Source: Caldifarciminota bacterium (GTDB lineage Bacteria; Hydrothermota; Tepidihabitantia; B3-TA06). From it: DNA of 48,276 bases. Shown piece by piece: positions 33,451 through 41,296 of this stretch. Position numbers and translations under genes: made by a program. Location of the stretch: the NCBI GenBank assembly GCA_023128825.1, contig JAGMDF010000045.1, forward strand, positions 1-48,276. The letters run 5' to 3'. The notes beneath the pieces are model-generated. The model was not told the DNA's origin, did no database searches, and saw only the letters and a list, made by a program, of their open reading frames with translations. How positions within the stretch are numbered: the stretch's first letter is position 1; each line of letters opens with the position of its first letter.

Positions 33451-34670
33451 GTTTTTAAAGGCTTGCGCTCTGCCGCTGGGAAGAGGACGTTGTTTAGGAT
33501 CAACCTGTACCCTGGCGAGTTACGGTAAATCTCAAGATCGGTCGGCGGATCGCCTATCCGGTGCGCATAATCTTCGGGGTCGTGCCCGCCGAGGAAGGTA
33601 AACGTTCCCTCGCCCCGGTTGCCGTGGATGTATTTTACCTCCTCCGTTCCCTTCACTTCGCCCAGGACAAGCACGTCCCGCTTGAGGAACTTCCGGTTGA
33701 AGCCTGTGTTCTGGCCCAAAAACTCGCGCACCAGAGCAACGTGGTTCTGCACAAGCATCGTGGGGACCGGATCGAACTTTGCCGAGAAGTCAAACAGCGC
33801 GAACACCGCATCGGGGCCCCGTGCCACCGCACCCTCGCTTACGTCGATATCTGAGTGCTCGTAGCGGTAGGGGTCCATTACCAGAGTAAAGTTCTCAAAC
33901 GCAAAGGTCTGGGAGTAGTCGAGCTTTTCCTGACAGTCCTTTTCCATCGGGGTGCCGTCAAAGATCTGATGCACGATGTCTGTCGCTTCAGCGGCCAGAG
34001 CGACGTCATAGGTGTCGGTTGCCGAGCACATCGCGAACAGGAACCCTCCTTCGAGAACGTAGCGCTTGATCACCTTTGCCACCGCCAGCTTCAGTTTGGG
34101 AACCCCATCAAACCCCAGCTTCTTTGCGGTCTGCTCGTTCAGCCTCACCTGCTCCTTGTACCAATCGGCGTTGTGGTAGTTATAGTAAAACTTGCCGTAC
34201 TGACCGGTAAAGTCCTCGTGGTGCAGGTGCACCCAGTCGTAATCGGCAAGCTTGCCCGCAAGCACCTGGGGGTCCCAGAGCACATCGTATGAAATCTCCG
34301 CGTACTCCAAAGCCAGCCTGACCGCGTCGTCCCACGGATCGGCGGTCGGGGGGGCGTAAACCGCGATTCTGGGTGCCTTCTCCAACAAAACCGCGTTCAT
34401 GTTGCTTTCCTCGATTGTGGCCCGGATCGCAGCCTCTTTGCCGATGTCTATCTCCACGACCCTAACCCCTGCAAGTAGACACTCCTTCTCGCTCCCCTTC
34501 GAGCTCTCCAGCAGGAACGAACCGTCTCTGTAGTTCAAAAGCCACTCGACCTTCTCGCCGCGTTCGAGAGCATGGTAGGCTATACCGTAGGCCTTCAGGT
34601 GATTGGTCTGGGATAAATCCATAGGAATCAAGAGCTTGCCTGAGATCGCCAGCATCAAAAGTAGATTCAT
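33447..34670 (-). CDS. Conserved protein of the family often labelled 'asparagine synthetase B' in Bacteroidetes; function unknown
   Basis: 407 residues. N-terminal hydrophobic stretch (LLLMLAISG) may be a signal peptide. Family landmarks as I remember them: LLIPMDLSQTNHLKAYGIAY, EWLLNYRDGSFLL, DYDWVHLHHEDFTGQYGKF and the C-terminal FLGGHDPEDYAHRIGDPPTD. There is no N-terminal Cys glutaminase or PP-loop as in true AsnB, so that label is misleading. A class I glutamine-amidotransferase-like fold is suggested by GGFLFAMCSATDT. ATGA overlaps link it to arcC and DUF89. Confidence 0.7.
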   Translation of the reverse strand: MNLLLMLAISGKLLIPMDLSQTNHLKAYGIAYHALERGEKVEWLLNYRDGSFLLESSKGSEKECLLAGVRVVEIDIGKEAAIRATIEESNMNAVLLEKAPRIAVYAPPTADPWDDAVRLALEYAEISYDVLWDPQVLAGKLADYDWVHLHHEDFTGQYGKFYYNYHNADWYKEQVRLNEQTAKKLGFDGVPKLKLAVAKVIKRYVLEGGFLFAMCSATDTYDVALAAEATDIVHQIFDGTPMEKDCQEKLDYSQTFAFENFTLVMDPYRYEHSDIDVSEGAVARGPDAVFALFDFSAKFDPVPTMLVQNHVALVREFLGQNTGFNRKFLKRDVLVLGEVKGTEEVKYIHGNRGEGTFTFLGGHDPEDYAHRIGDPPTDLEIYRNSPGYRLILNNVLFPAAERKPLKT

Positions 34671-35617
34671 GGTATCATCCTTGTTCCGGTTTCTCCTACT
34701 ATCCCTCTGATCAGGTTGGGGGGATCGGTTATCAACACCTTACTGCCTCCCGCCTGGAGGAAACCTATCGCGGCCTCGATCTTCGGTCCCATACTGCCTG
34801 CAGGGAACTGGCCGGCTGCAAAAAGTCTCTTTGCCTCCCCTACGCTCAGGCGATCGAGCGGGCGCTGGGTCGGTTTGCCGAAGTCCATGCAGACGTGCTC
34901 CACCGGGGCAATAATCGCCAGAAGCTCCGCCTCCAGACCGGTGGCAAGAAGCGAGGATGCATGATCCTTGTCAATAACTGCGGCTATACCCTTTAGCTTT
35001 TTTCCTTCCTTAACTACCGGTATCCCGCCGCCGCCCACGGTAACCACCGACACGCCTTGCTCCATGAGTCTTTTAATGACAGGAAGCTCCACAATCTCGC
35101 AAGGATTTGGCGAGGCAACCACCCTGCGCCAGCCTCGGCCACGATCCTCTTTCATCCGCCAGCCCAGCCTTATGGATAGCTCGTTGGCCTCCTCGATTTT
35201 GTATGCAGGACCAACGAACTTGGTCGGGTTGCGGAACGCAGGGTCACGGGGATCCACCACCACCTGGGTAACCACTGCGGCTATCTCGTTTTTAGTGTCG
35301 TTGGCTGCAAGGGCGTTGCGCACCGCCTGGGCGATGAGGTATCCTAACGAGCCCTGGGTCGAGGCGTTGGCCGCGTCAAGCGGTATCTCGGGGATCTCGC
35401 GCTGCGCCTCGTGCGCCATGTGAGAGATCAACAACAGATCGCCTACCTGCGGGCCGTTGCCGTGGGTTACGGCCACGCGCCAGCCCTGGGCCATGAGCTG
35501 CGCAATCTGGCGGGCGGTCTCCTCCACCACCCCGCGCTGAGCCTCAAAGGATACGAACTTTACGTTCTTTGCCTTAAGCGCGTTTCCGCCCAGCGCTATC
35601 ACCGCACTTCGTTCCAC
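34667..35617 (-). CDS. arcC: Carbamate kinase
   Basis: Makes ATP from carbamoyl phosphate and ADP (or the reverse). 316 residues. ALGGNAL near the N-terminus, VTHGNGPQVG, VVVDPRDPAFRNPTKFVGP, VASPNPCEIVE and AVIDKDHASSLLA are all family signatures. The start is GTG at 35617, five bases after a -10 box, without Shine-Dalgarno. No arcA or arcB partner is in the window. Confidence 0.94.
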   Translation of the reverse strand: MERSAVIALGGNALKAKNVKFVSFEAQRGVVEETARQIAQLMAQGWRVAVTHGNGPQVGDLLLISHMAHEAQREIPEIPLDAANASTQGSLGYLIAQAVRNALAANDTKNEIAAVVTQVVVDPRDPAFRNPTKFVGPAYKIEEANELSIRLGWRMKEDRGRGWRRVVASPNPCEIVELPVIKRLMEQGVSVVTVGGGGIPVVKEGKKLKGIAAVIDKDHASSLLATGLEAELLAIIAPVEHVCMDFGKPTQRPLDRLSVGEAKRLFAAGQFPAGSMGPKIEAAIGFLQAGGSKVLITDPPNLIRGIVGETGTRMIP

Positions 35618-35622
35618 ACTGA

Positions 35623-35650
35623 ATTGTATTGATTAGTAGTGTGCGGTCAA
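35623..35650 (-). promoter_or_regulatory. Promoter of the arcC operon, leaderless geometry
   Basis: Minus strand: TTGACC (35645-35650), 16-bp spacer, TACAAT (35623-35628), 5 nt before the GTG start. Confidence 0.7.
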
Positions 35651-35699
35651 GCACCCCTTCCCCTTTATTTACTCCTACCAGGGGAGTGGATTTTTTATG

Positions 35700-35850
35700 C
35701 TCCTTTTCGCGGAAGGCGAAAAGATCGCAGGAATGAAAGGCCGCCTACCTGTTTGTCATCGCGAGCGAACGAAGTGAGCGCGGCGATCTCATATGTCTTC
35801 CGTATTAGCGCCTATGGTCTATACCCTCTCCCTTCGGGAGAGGGTAGGGT
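35700..35850. repeat. Repeat cluster upstream of the TPR remnant
   Basis: CTTTTCGC-GGAAG-GCGAAAAG with flanking GATCGCAGG (35703-35730, inverted copy of the family at 20661-20685), a TCATCGCGAGCGAACGAAGT element ending GGCGATCTCATAT (35757-35795), and CCCTCTCCC-TTC-GGGAGAGGG followed by GGGTGAGGG (35823-35855). Confidence 0.75.
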
Positions 35851-36180
35851 GAGGGAGCAAGTGGGAAGTTCAAAGACGCCAAGAAGAGTGCACAAAAAGC
35901 CATCGAACTCTACAAAGGCAAGAAGGGTTATTACAACCTTGCTTGTGCGCAGGCTAGATTAGGTGAACTGGATGAGGCATTAGAGAGTCTACAAAAATCT
36001 ATAGATAACGTAGAAAGAGTAACTGTTGAGCCTTGGAGAGACAATGATCTTGAATCTCTACGCCACTGGCCTCACATCGATAGATTTATGAGAATTTTCG
36101 GTCCGCCATCTGAAGATGTGGAGGAAAAGCCGAGGGCTAAGCGGAAGGCTAAACCTAAATCCACTAAGCCCAAGAAGTAG
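35848..36180 (+). pseudogene. C-terminal remnant of a TPR protein
   Basis: Frame 1 is open from 35848 to the TAG at 36178-36180 and reads GKFKDAKKSAQKAIELY, YYNLACAQARLGELDEALE, SLQKSIDNVERV, then NDLESLRHWPHIDRFM and a Lys-rich tail. This is a TPR plus the usual terminal DLxSLR...F block. No start codon or Shine-Dalgarno precedes it; the reading frame emerges directly from a GGGTGAGGG hairpin repeat. It is flanked by repeats on both sides. Confidence 0.75.
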
Positions 36181-36480
36181 TTGTTCCCTCACCCCGACCC
36201 TCTCCCATCGGGAGAGGGAGTGGTTCTCCTCTCCTTTTGGGAGAGGAGTTAGAGGTGAGGGAGACCCCAGTCATCGCGAGCGAGTGAAGGGAGCGCGGCG
36301 ATCTCATATATACCGCCGAGCCGAGGATTCTCTGCGACCTTAAATCACCTGCTATCAAGAAATCTTAAAGTCCGTCACCCACATCCACATTGTGCCACAT
36401 ATGAGATTGCTTCGGGTGCCTACGTCACCCTCGCAATGACACCTTTTTCCACTTCTCCCTTTCCATATCCAGAGGAAATA
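36181..36480. repeat. Repeat cluster between the TPR remnant and the DUF3160 gene
   Basis: CCCTCACCCC..CCCTCTCCC-ATC-GGGAGAGGG and a CTCTCC..GGAGAG arm ending GAGGTGAGGG (36184-36262), TCATCGCGAGCGAGTGAAGG...GGCGATCTCATAT (36271-36310), and GAGATTGCTTCGG...CCTCGCAATGACACC (36403-36443). Confidence 0.7.
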
Positions 36481-36485
36481 TCCGC

Positions 36486-36513
36486 TTGACTCTCCCGTAT
36501 CCCCAAGTATAGT
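36486..36513 (+). promoter_or_regulatory. Promoter of the DUF3160 gene
   Basis: TTGACT (36486-36491), 16-bp spacer, TATAGT (36508-36513), then AAAAGGAGG at 36521-36529 before the ATG at 36535. Confidence 0.8.
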
Positions 36514-36534
36514 CTAAGATAAAAGGAGGCAGTT

Positions 36535-38550
36535 ATGCACAGCGTGGCGATTTTAGCATTAACCTTAACCATCGGAGTCAACATGACTTATGCAGGCAGG
36601 CTTGAGGGCTTCAACCCGAAAGAAGCCCAGCCCGATCTGGGGCATCGACTGAATGAAGCAAACCTTGCAAAGCTTGATAGCATAGGTTTTCTTCTGCAGC
36701 CTACCGACTACAAAACAATCTACGAGGTATACTCCGATTACACCGAATCATCCCATACCCCGATGTTCATCTCAGCCGACCTTTGCTTCCACACCCTGCA
36801 CCTTATGGTAGACTACACCGTGCGCATAATGGAGCTGGAAGAACTTTTGCCCAAGCTGGAGCGGCTCACCTCAGGCATGCTCCAGAAGTCGGTAAAGAAT
36901 TGGAAGAAGTCCTCCGGTTCTCTAAAGGAGGCGGCCAGGGCCGAGTATATCTACTACGCGGTAGGTGCCCGGCTGCTTGGTCAGGAGGTTGAGCTTCCGA
37001 AGGATATAGAAAAGCTCGTCGCAAAGGAGCTTGCACGCATCGAGGAGCACAAGGGCATCCAGGAGATCACCTTCCTTCCCGGGGTGAAGGAAGACTACTC
37101 TCAGTACGTCCCTCGCGGGCACTACACGCGATCCGAGGATTTCCGCCGCTACTTCAAGGCGATGATGTGGTACGGGAGGCTGCCGTTGCACGTTCCCAAA
37201 GAAAAGCGCGATCCCCTCCTGCCCCTCCAGACGGCACTTCTCCTCTCCATGCATCTTGAGGAGAATCCTGATTTGAGTCTCCTCTGGGAGGAGATCTACG
37301 AGCCGACCGCGTTCTTCTTCGGCTCGGCAGAGGATATAACACCCGGGCTATTGCTTGAAGAGGCGCGTGAGTTCTTCGGCAAAGAGGTAACCACCGATAT
37401 GATCGAAGACGAGACAAGGTTAAGAGAGCTCGCAGTTTACCTTTGCGAAAACATCAAGCCCAGGATCATTTCCGAGTTCGCCCCTTCCGGCCCGTCTGAT
37501 GCACCAATCGAGGTGCCTTTATCCACCCGGTTCATGCCCCAGCGCTTCGTGCCCGACTCCTACATCTTCAGCCAGCTCGTTGCGGACAGGGTTGAAACCT
37601 ACCAGGGCAGCAGTGACCCCAGGCCCTTTACCTGGGGGATGACCCAGCTTGGTCCGATGCGGGTATTCCCCAGAGGCCTTGACGTGATGGCCGTGCTTCG
37701 CTGGAACCAGGCTCTGAATATCCTCAAAGATGAAGGCGATACCGAATACGCGGGATACGACGAGCAGTTCGAGAAGATGGTCCGCTGGTATGCCGAGCTG
37801 TCACCTCAGGAGAAGAGATCCTCGGTCTACTACCGCTGGTTCGAGTTGTTTGCGGCCTACAAACATGCGGATGCCCCTGCGAAGGCGGATGAAGAGGCCT
37901 GGGATCGAAAGAAGCTTATGACAGCGCTTGCCTCATGGGTCGAGCTTCGCCACGATGCGATCCTTTACGCCAAGCAGAGCTATACCGCCTATCTCACGGC
38001 AGCCCCCCCTCCCAAACCTGCCCCACTTCTCAAGGCGGCGCTTGAGCAGGCTCCTGCAGTATACGCCCAAACTGCAGAGTGCTCGCGCGTCATTGCTGAG
38101 ATGGTCTCCGACGAAGAGATCAAGGAAGTTTATGAGAAATTCGCAGGGATCGTGGAAAGGATGGCGGAGCTGGCAGGAAAGAAGGGTCTTTCCGTGGATG
38201 AACACGAATGGCTGTGGAACCTGTCCGGCGAAATGCGGGTGCTGACCAAAAGACTGGAATCGAAGGCCGTTACCGGTGAGGCGGACGAACGCATGGCGCT
38301 GGTGGCAGACGTGCACACCGACCCCAACTCGGGACAGGTGCTTGAGGAGGCAACCGGCTCCCCGGCAAGGCTTTACCTTCTCGTCCAGATAGACGGCAAG
38401 CCCTACGTTGCCCAAGGTGCGGTATATACCTACTACGAGTTCAAGCAGCCGATGTCGGATCGTTTGACTGATGAGGCGTGGCAGGAGATGCTGGGTCGAG
38501 GTCAGGCCCCGGCCAAGCCTGGCTGGTCGAACGCGCTCTTCGTACGTTAG
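36535..38550 (+). CDS. DUF3160 family secreted protein
   Basis: 671 residues with an N-terminal signal peptide (LALTLTIGVNMTYAG). The long helical body has the landmarks of DUF3160 as I know them: VYSDYTESSHTPMFISADLCFHTLHL at about 66-91, FMPQRFVPDSYIF, RVFPRGLDVMAVL and, near the end, ADVHTDPNSGQVLEEATGSP. The biochemical role of the family is unknown. The next gene starts 4 bases after the stop and encodes a small barrel protein. Confidence 0.85.
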   Translation: MHSVAILALTLTIGVNMTYAGRLEGFNPKEAQPDLGHRLNEANLAKLDSIGFLLQPTDYKTIYEVYSDYTESSHTPMFISADLCFHTLHLMVDYTVRIMELEELLPKLERLTSGMLQKSVKNWKKSSGSLKEAARAEYIYYAVGARLLGQEVELPKDIEKLVAKELARIEEHKGIQEITFLPGVKEDYSQYVPRGHYTRSEDFRRYFKAMMWYGRLPLHVPKEKRDPLLPLQTALLLSMHLEENPDLSLLWEEIYEPTAFFFGSAEDITPGLLLEEAREFFGKEVTTDMIEDETRLRELAVYLCENIKPRIISEFAPSGPSDAPIEVPLSTRFMPQRFVPDSYIFSQLVADRVETYQGSSDPRPFTWGMTQLGPMRVFPRGLDVMAVLRWNQALNILKDEGDTEYAGYDEQFEKMVRWYAELSPQEKRSSVYYRWFELFAAYKHADAPAKADEEAWDRKKLMTALASWVELRHDAILYAKQSYTAYLTAAPPPKPAPLLKAALEQAPAVYAQTAECSRVIAEMVSDEEIKEVYEKFAGIVERMAELAGKKGLSVDEHEWLWNLSGEMRVLTKRLESKAVTGEADERMALVADVHTDPNSGQVLEEATGSPARLYLLVQIDGKPYVAQGAVYTYYEFKQPMSDRLTDEAWQEMLGRGQAPAKPGWSNALFVR

Positions 38551-38553
38551 GGT

Positions 38554-39105
38554 GTGAACACCAGGGCTCTTTTTCTTCTGCTCTGCACCCAGCCCCTTTT
38601 TGCCGGAAGCTGGGCGGTTGGGATTGGCGGCGGAAGCAGTCATTACCTTGCGCGGCAGTATCCCAGCTCTTACCGGTTTGAGGATCTGCATGTGATCGAG
38701 ACCGGGTGGCGGGTCGAGGGTGAAGCCGGTTACTACGCCGGACGTGAGGGGTTCAATATCATAGCAGTCTACGGCGAGACGTTCTGGCGCAGCGAGAGCC
38801 GTCAAACGCTTTTCCGCGACCAGCATCTTGGGCTCCTGGGCGAGTACCGGCTGGTTGTTGTCAGAATGGATGAAAGGTTGCAGGGCGCTGTGGGCCTGGG
38901 GCCTTCGCTTCGCCGCTTCAGCTATTACATTGAGGAGGAGAAAGCCCACTATCCTTTCCGATTCAATATTGACGCCGGAATTGCAGGGCTTTTCTTCTTA
39001 TCAAGACACTTCCTGCTCCGCGCTCAGGCCACCTACTCCTTCCCGCCGCTGAACCCCGGAACGGGGGTAGTGGAGCTGACCCTGCGCGCGGCCTACCGGC
39101 TGTAG
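38554..39105 (+). CDS. Small predicted outer-membrane beta-barrel protein
   Basis: 183 residues from a GTG at 38554 (MNTRALFLLLCTQPLFAGSWA, a signal peptide). The mature part alternates strands with aromatic girdles (WRVEGEAGYYAGREGFNIIAVYG; FNIDAGIAGLFFLSRHFLLRAQATY) and ends ELTLRAAYRL, as barrel proteins do. It is probably co-translated with the DUF3160 gene. Confidence 0.7.
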   Translation: MNTRALFLLLCTQPLFAGSWAVGIGGGSSHYLARQYPSSYRFEDLHVIETGWRVEGEAGYYAGREGFNIIAVYGETFWRSESRQTLFRDQHLGLLGEYRLVVVRMDERLQGAVGLGPSLRRFSYYIEEEKAHYPFRFNIDAGIAGLFFLSRHFLLRAQATYSFPPLNPGTGVVELTLRAAYRL

Positions 39106-39164
39106 CGGACAAAGAAAAACCGACGGTCTACAAGTTAAGCAATAACAAACTCAAGGCCTAAGGC

Positions 39165-40013
39165 TCAGGAAATCGGCAAGGTTCTCCACGTTAAAGCAGC
39201 CCCCTCCGCCAAGAAAGCCACCAGATACTCATACCCTCCCTTCTCTAAAACGAATATGTAGAAGGTGTGAGTCTCTCGCGCTGGCTTTCTAACCCGGAAT
39301 TCTGTTTCGTATTCCACGGTGGCCACGATGTGATAGGCAGGACGTCCATAGAAGGGATAGGCACAGCGTACCACCCTTGAAGGAGAACTCCATTTAGGAT
39401 CAGTAGACGGACTTACGATTACCCCCTCCTCGCAAGCCTTCCTAAACATCTGGACCGCACGGGTTGAATCCATCACCGTATCCTGGGTTGCCGCCCAAGA
39501 TACCACAAGCGGCCCGCCGTATTCGAAACCGTCACATACCCCAGTAAGACAAGCAACCTGAAGAAAACCTTTGTCCGGTGTTCCAGTGCCATCATAGATG
39601 TAAAAATCCCTTTTCCCACGGAAATACTTAATCGTTAAAGGCTTTTTTAAAGACCTTAGGCGGTCAAGATAGAGATAAAAAATCATCTTCCTCCGCAGGG
39701 AATCGGGGAGTTCCAACAAAGGATCCAGTTTGGACCTCAGTGAATCAAGCGCCCAGTCAAGACCCTTATGCGCACTCATACTCTCGGCTACAAGCTTGTC
39801 GTATTCCAACGTGGCATGAGGATGTTCAGCTAAAAAGGGCATCAAAACTAACGACCTGGAGGAAATTACATCCCGATCAAGCCTACCCGCCCAACCCAAA
39901 TACATCAGATATTCTTTCCAATCGGCAATCTCTACAATCCACCAGTACTTCTCATCCGTAAGTTCACTCACACCTACTGTAATCAATAGAAAAACAAGGA
40001 AAAATCTCTTCAT
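39165..40013 (-). CDS. Secreted protein of unknown function
   Basis: 282 residues. N-terminal signal-like helix MKRFFLVFLLITVGVS. The mature protein has an aromatic-rich start (YWWIVEIADWKEYLMYLGW), a helical region with LDSLRSKLDPLLELPDSLRRK, and two Cys (LTGVCDGF and a later CEEG/RCAYPF pair). No known domain recognised. Its promoter has a near-leaderless layout. Confidence 0.65.
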   Translation of the reverse strand: MKRFFLVFLLITVGVSELTDEKYWWIVEIADWKEYLMYLGWAGRLDRDVISSRSLVLMPFLAEHPHATLEYDKLVAESMSAHKGLDWALDSLRSKLDPLLELPDSLRRKMIFYLYLDRLRSLKKPLTIKYFRGKRDFYIYDGTGTPDKGFLQVACLTGVCDGFEYGGPLVVSWAATQDTVMDSTRAVQMFRKACEEGVIVSPSTDPKWSSPSRVVRCAYPFYGRPAYHIVATVEYETEFRVRKPARETHTFYIFVLEKGGYEYLVAFLAEGAALTWRTLPIS

Positions 40014-40022
40014 AACTTATTA

Positions 40023-40051
40023 AGTATAGAAGCTTTCTACCAGCCTGTCAA
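40023..40051 (-). promoter_or_regulatory. Promoter of the 39165-40013 gene, near-leaderless
   Basis: Minus strand: TTGACA (40046-40051), 17-bp spacer, TATACT (40023-40028), then 9 nt to the ATG at 40013. Confidence 0.75.
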
Positions 40052-40080
40052 GGGTAGAACGTGGAAAGAAGAACCAGTAA

Positions 40081-40965
40081 CTAGTCAATCTGGCCAATCC
40101 GAGCATCTTGATTATCAAGACGGCCGACGTGGTGTTGACGAATCAATCTTCCGAAATTCCATCCACGGTTGTTAAGTGCCTCGTTTATGTATCCAGCCAA
40201 CCACTGAGCACTGATGCCTCCTGAGTAATCAGGTTGGTTGGAAATCGCTCCGAAATTCAGAGTTGCATATTGAGTAGGATTGAAAACATCCCACAAGTGA
40301 TCCAATCTCCCAGGTCCCTGGAACTCGTCTCGGGTTCGAGAAGTAGGAACATCGGTTCCTGCATCGGGATTATTTGCATCCACGGGATATGGCCGAGTAA
40401 CCCAAGGAAGAACATCCTGCCTTACGTCCCTCGAACCCACAGCGTGAAGGAGCCAGCCAAAACTTATATGAGCGGTTCCAGGCTCACAAAGGGTTTTAGG
40501 CATTCGGGGTACCCTCGTTTCGTTCGGCTGGCCTCTATTCAAGACCACTATCTCTCTGAAATAGGGACTATTCTGTGCAGCCCTTCTAAATAGCCAGCAA
40601 AGATAGCCGATGGAGATGCGTTTACCGTAGTTGTCCTTTTGGAATGGAAAGCAATCCATAAATACTTGAGGCGGCAGGACATCAATAGCTGCACCTGCTA
40701 CGTGAGCGCTTTGTCTTGCCCTTGATACTCGTCTCTGCCAGTTTTGGGTTCGATACCCGGCTTGGATCTCGATCCTGCCGCTTCCAATATCTCCAAAAAC
40801 CTGTTGCCACTCCCGGTTAGCCTCAAGGTAAAGCAAGGTGATATCAGGAAGGATAAAGGCTACGTCTTCGCCATCCTCCTGATCCCCACTGGCAACCACA
40901 TTAGGACCTCCGGGTCTCTCCCAGGGGCCTGCATGAGGATAGAGTCGTCTTGCGGAGTAGGACAT
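40081..40965 (-). CDS. M15-like (D-Ala-D-Ala carboxypeptidase type) peptidase domain protein
   Basis: 294 residues from the ATG at 40965, which overlaps the upstream small ORF stop as TGATG with GAAAGG before it. An in-frame GTG at 41037 would extend it by 24 residues but lies inside that ORF. IQAGYRTQNWQRRVSRARQSAHVAGAAIDV is cut here into its key parts: AGYR, then SAHVAGAAID (SxHxxGxAxD), the zinc-binding motif of M15/VanY-like enzymes, and a second His in GTAHISFGW. No signal peptide, so an endolysin-like or cytoplasmic role is possible. Confidence 0.7.
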   Translation of the reverse strand: MSYSARRLYPHAGPWERPGGPNVVASGDQEDGEDVAFILPDITLLYLEANREWQQVFGDIGSGRIEIQAGYRTQNWQRRVSRARQSAHVAGAAIDVLPPQVFMDCFPFQKDNYGKRISIGYLCWLFRRAAQNSPYFREIVVLNRGQPNETRVPRMPKTLCEPGTAHISFGWLLHAVGSRDVRQDVLPWVTRPYPVDANNPDAGTDVPTSRTRDEFQGPGRLDHLWDVFNPTQYATLNFGAISNQPDYSGGISAQWLAGYINEALNNRGWNFGRLIRQHHVGRLDNQDARIGQID

Positions 40966-41186
40966 CACCTTTCGTTGTATCGGGGAAGAAAGGACGGCCA
41001 TTCCATCGTGCGGTTTGCAACCGGCGATGCAAACCACCCAGTTCCTTGCGAAAAATCCAGATAGACATGTATAAAATACGCCCAGGCCTTGAGGTCTTCG
41101 GGATCGAAGTCCGGGAACTGCCCAGGCGGGTAAGGGCTTCTGCGATCAACCCGCGATAAAATCTCTCCTATCGTTACGTAAGGCAT
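40965..41186 (-). CDS. Small protein of unknown function coupled to the M15-like gene
   Basis: 73 residues (MPYVTIGEILSRVDRRSPYP..., ending RYNER). A strong AAGGAGG lies 4 nt before the ATG, better than any other start here. Its TGA overlaps the next ATG (TGATG). No domain, membrane segment or signal peptide seen. The Shine-Dalgarno and coupling argue it is real and not a frameshift artefact. Confidence 0.6.
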   Translation of the reverse strand: MPYVTIGEILSRVDRRSPYPPGQFPDFDPEDLKAWAYFIHVYLDFSQGTGWFASPVANRTMEWPSFLPRYNER

Positions 41187-41296
41187 AAAACCTCCTTCTT
41201 TGTTTATTAAGTTTTCTCTGGATTATGACGAACGCAATAGAAACCTGACGAGTTGGCTCTCAGACCCTAGAAGAGTCCCAGGGAGCGTTTTCTGGG

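Noticed and set aside
33447-34670. Asparagine synthetase B
   Set aside because: No N-terminal Cys glutaminase and no PP-loop ATPase motif; the label is a database habit for this family.
37933-38949. 338-residue open frame antisense to the DUF3160 and barrel genes
   Set aside because: It is a shadow of two genes with signal peptides, domain landmarks and promoter on the other strand; its own sequence shows no domain and no Shine-Dalgarno.
40738-40765. tRNA T-arm-like GGGTTCGATACCC
   Set aside because: It lies inside the M15-like coding region (residues around AGYRTQNW) and no acceptor, D or anticodon arm can be built around it.
40081-41186. Frameshifted single M15 peptidase gene
   Set aside because: The upstream frame has AAGGAGG before its ATG and its TGA overlaps the next ATG (TGATG), with a purine-rich stretch before it. 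Two coupled genes explain this without an error.
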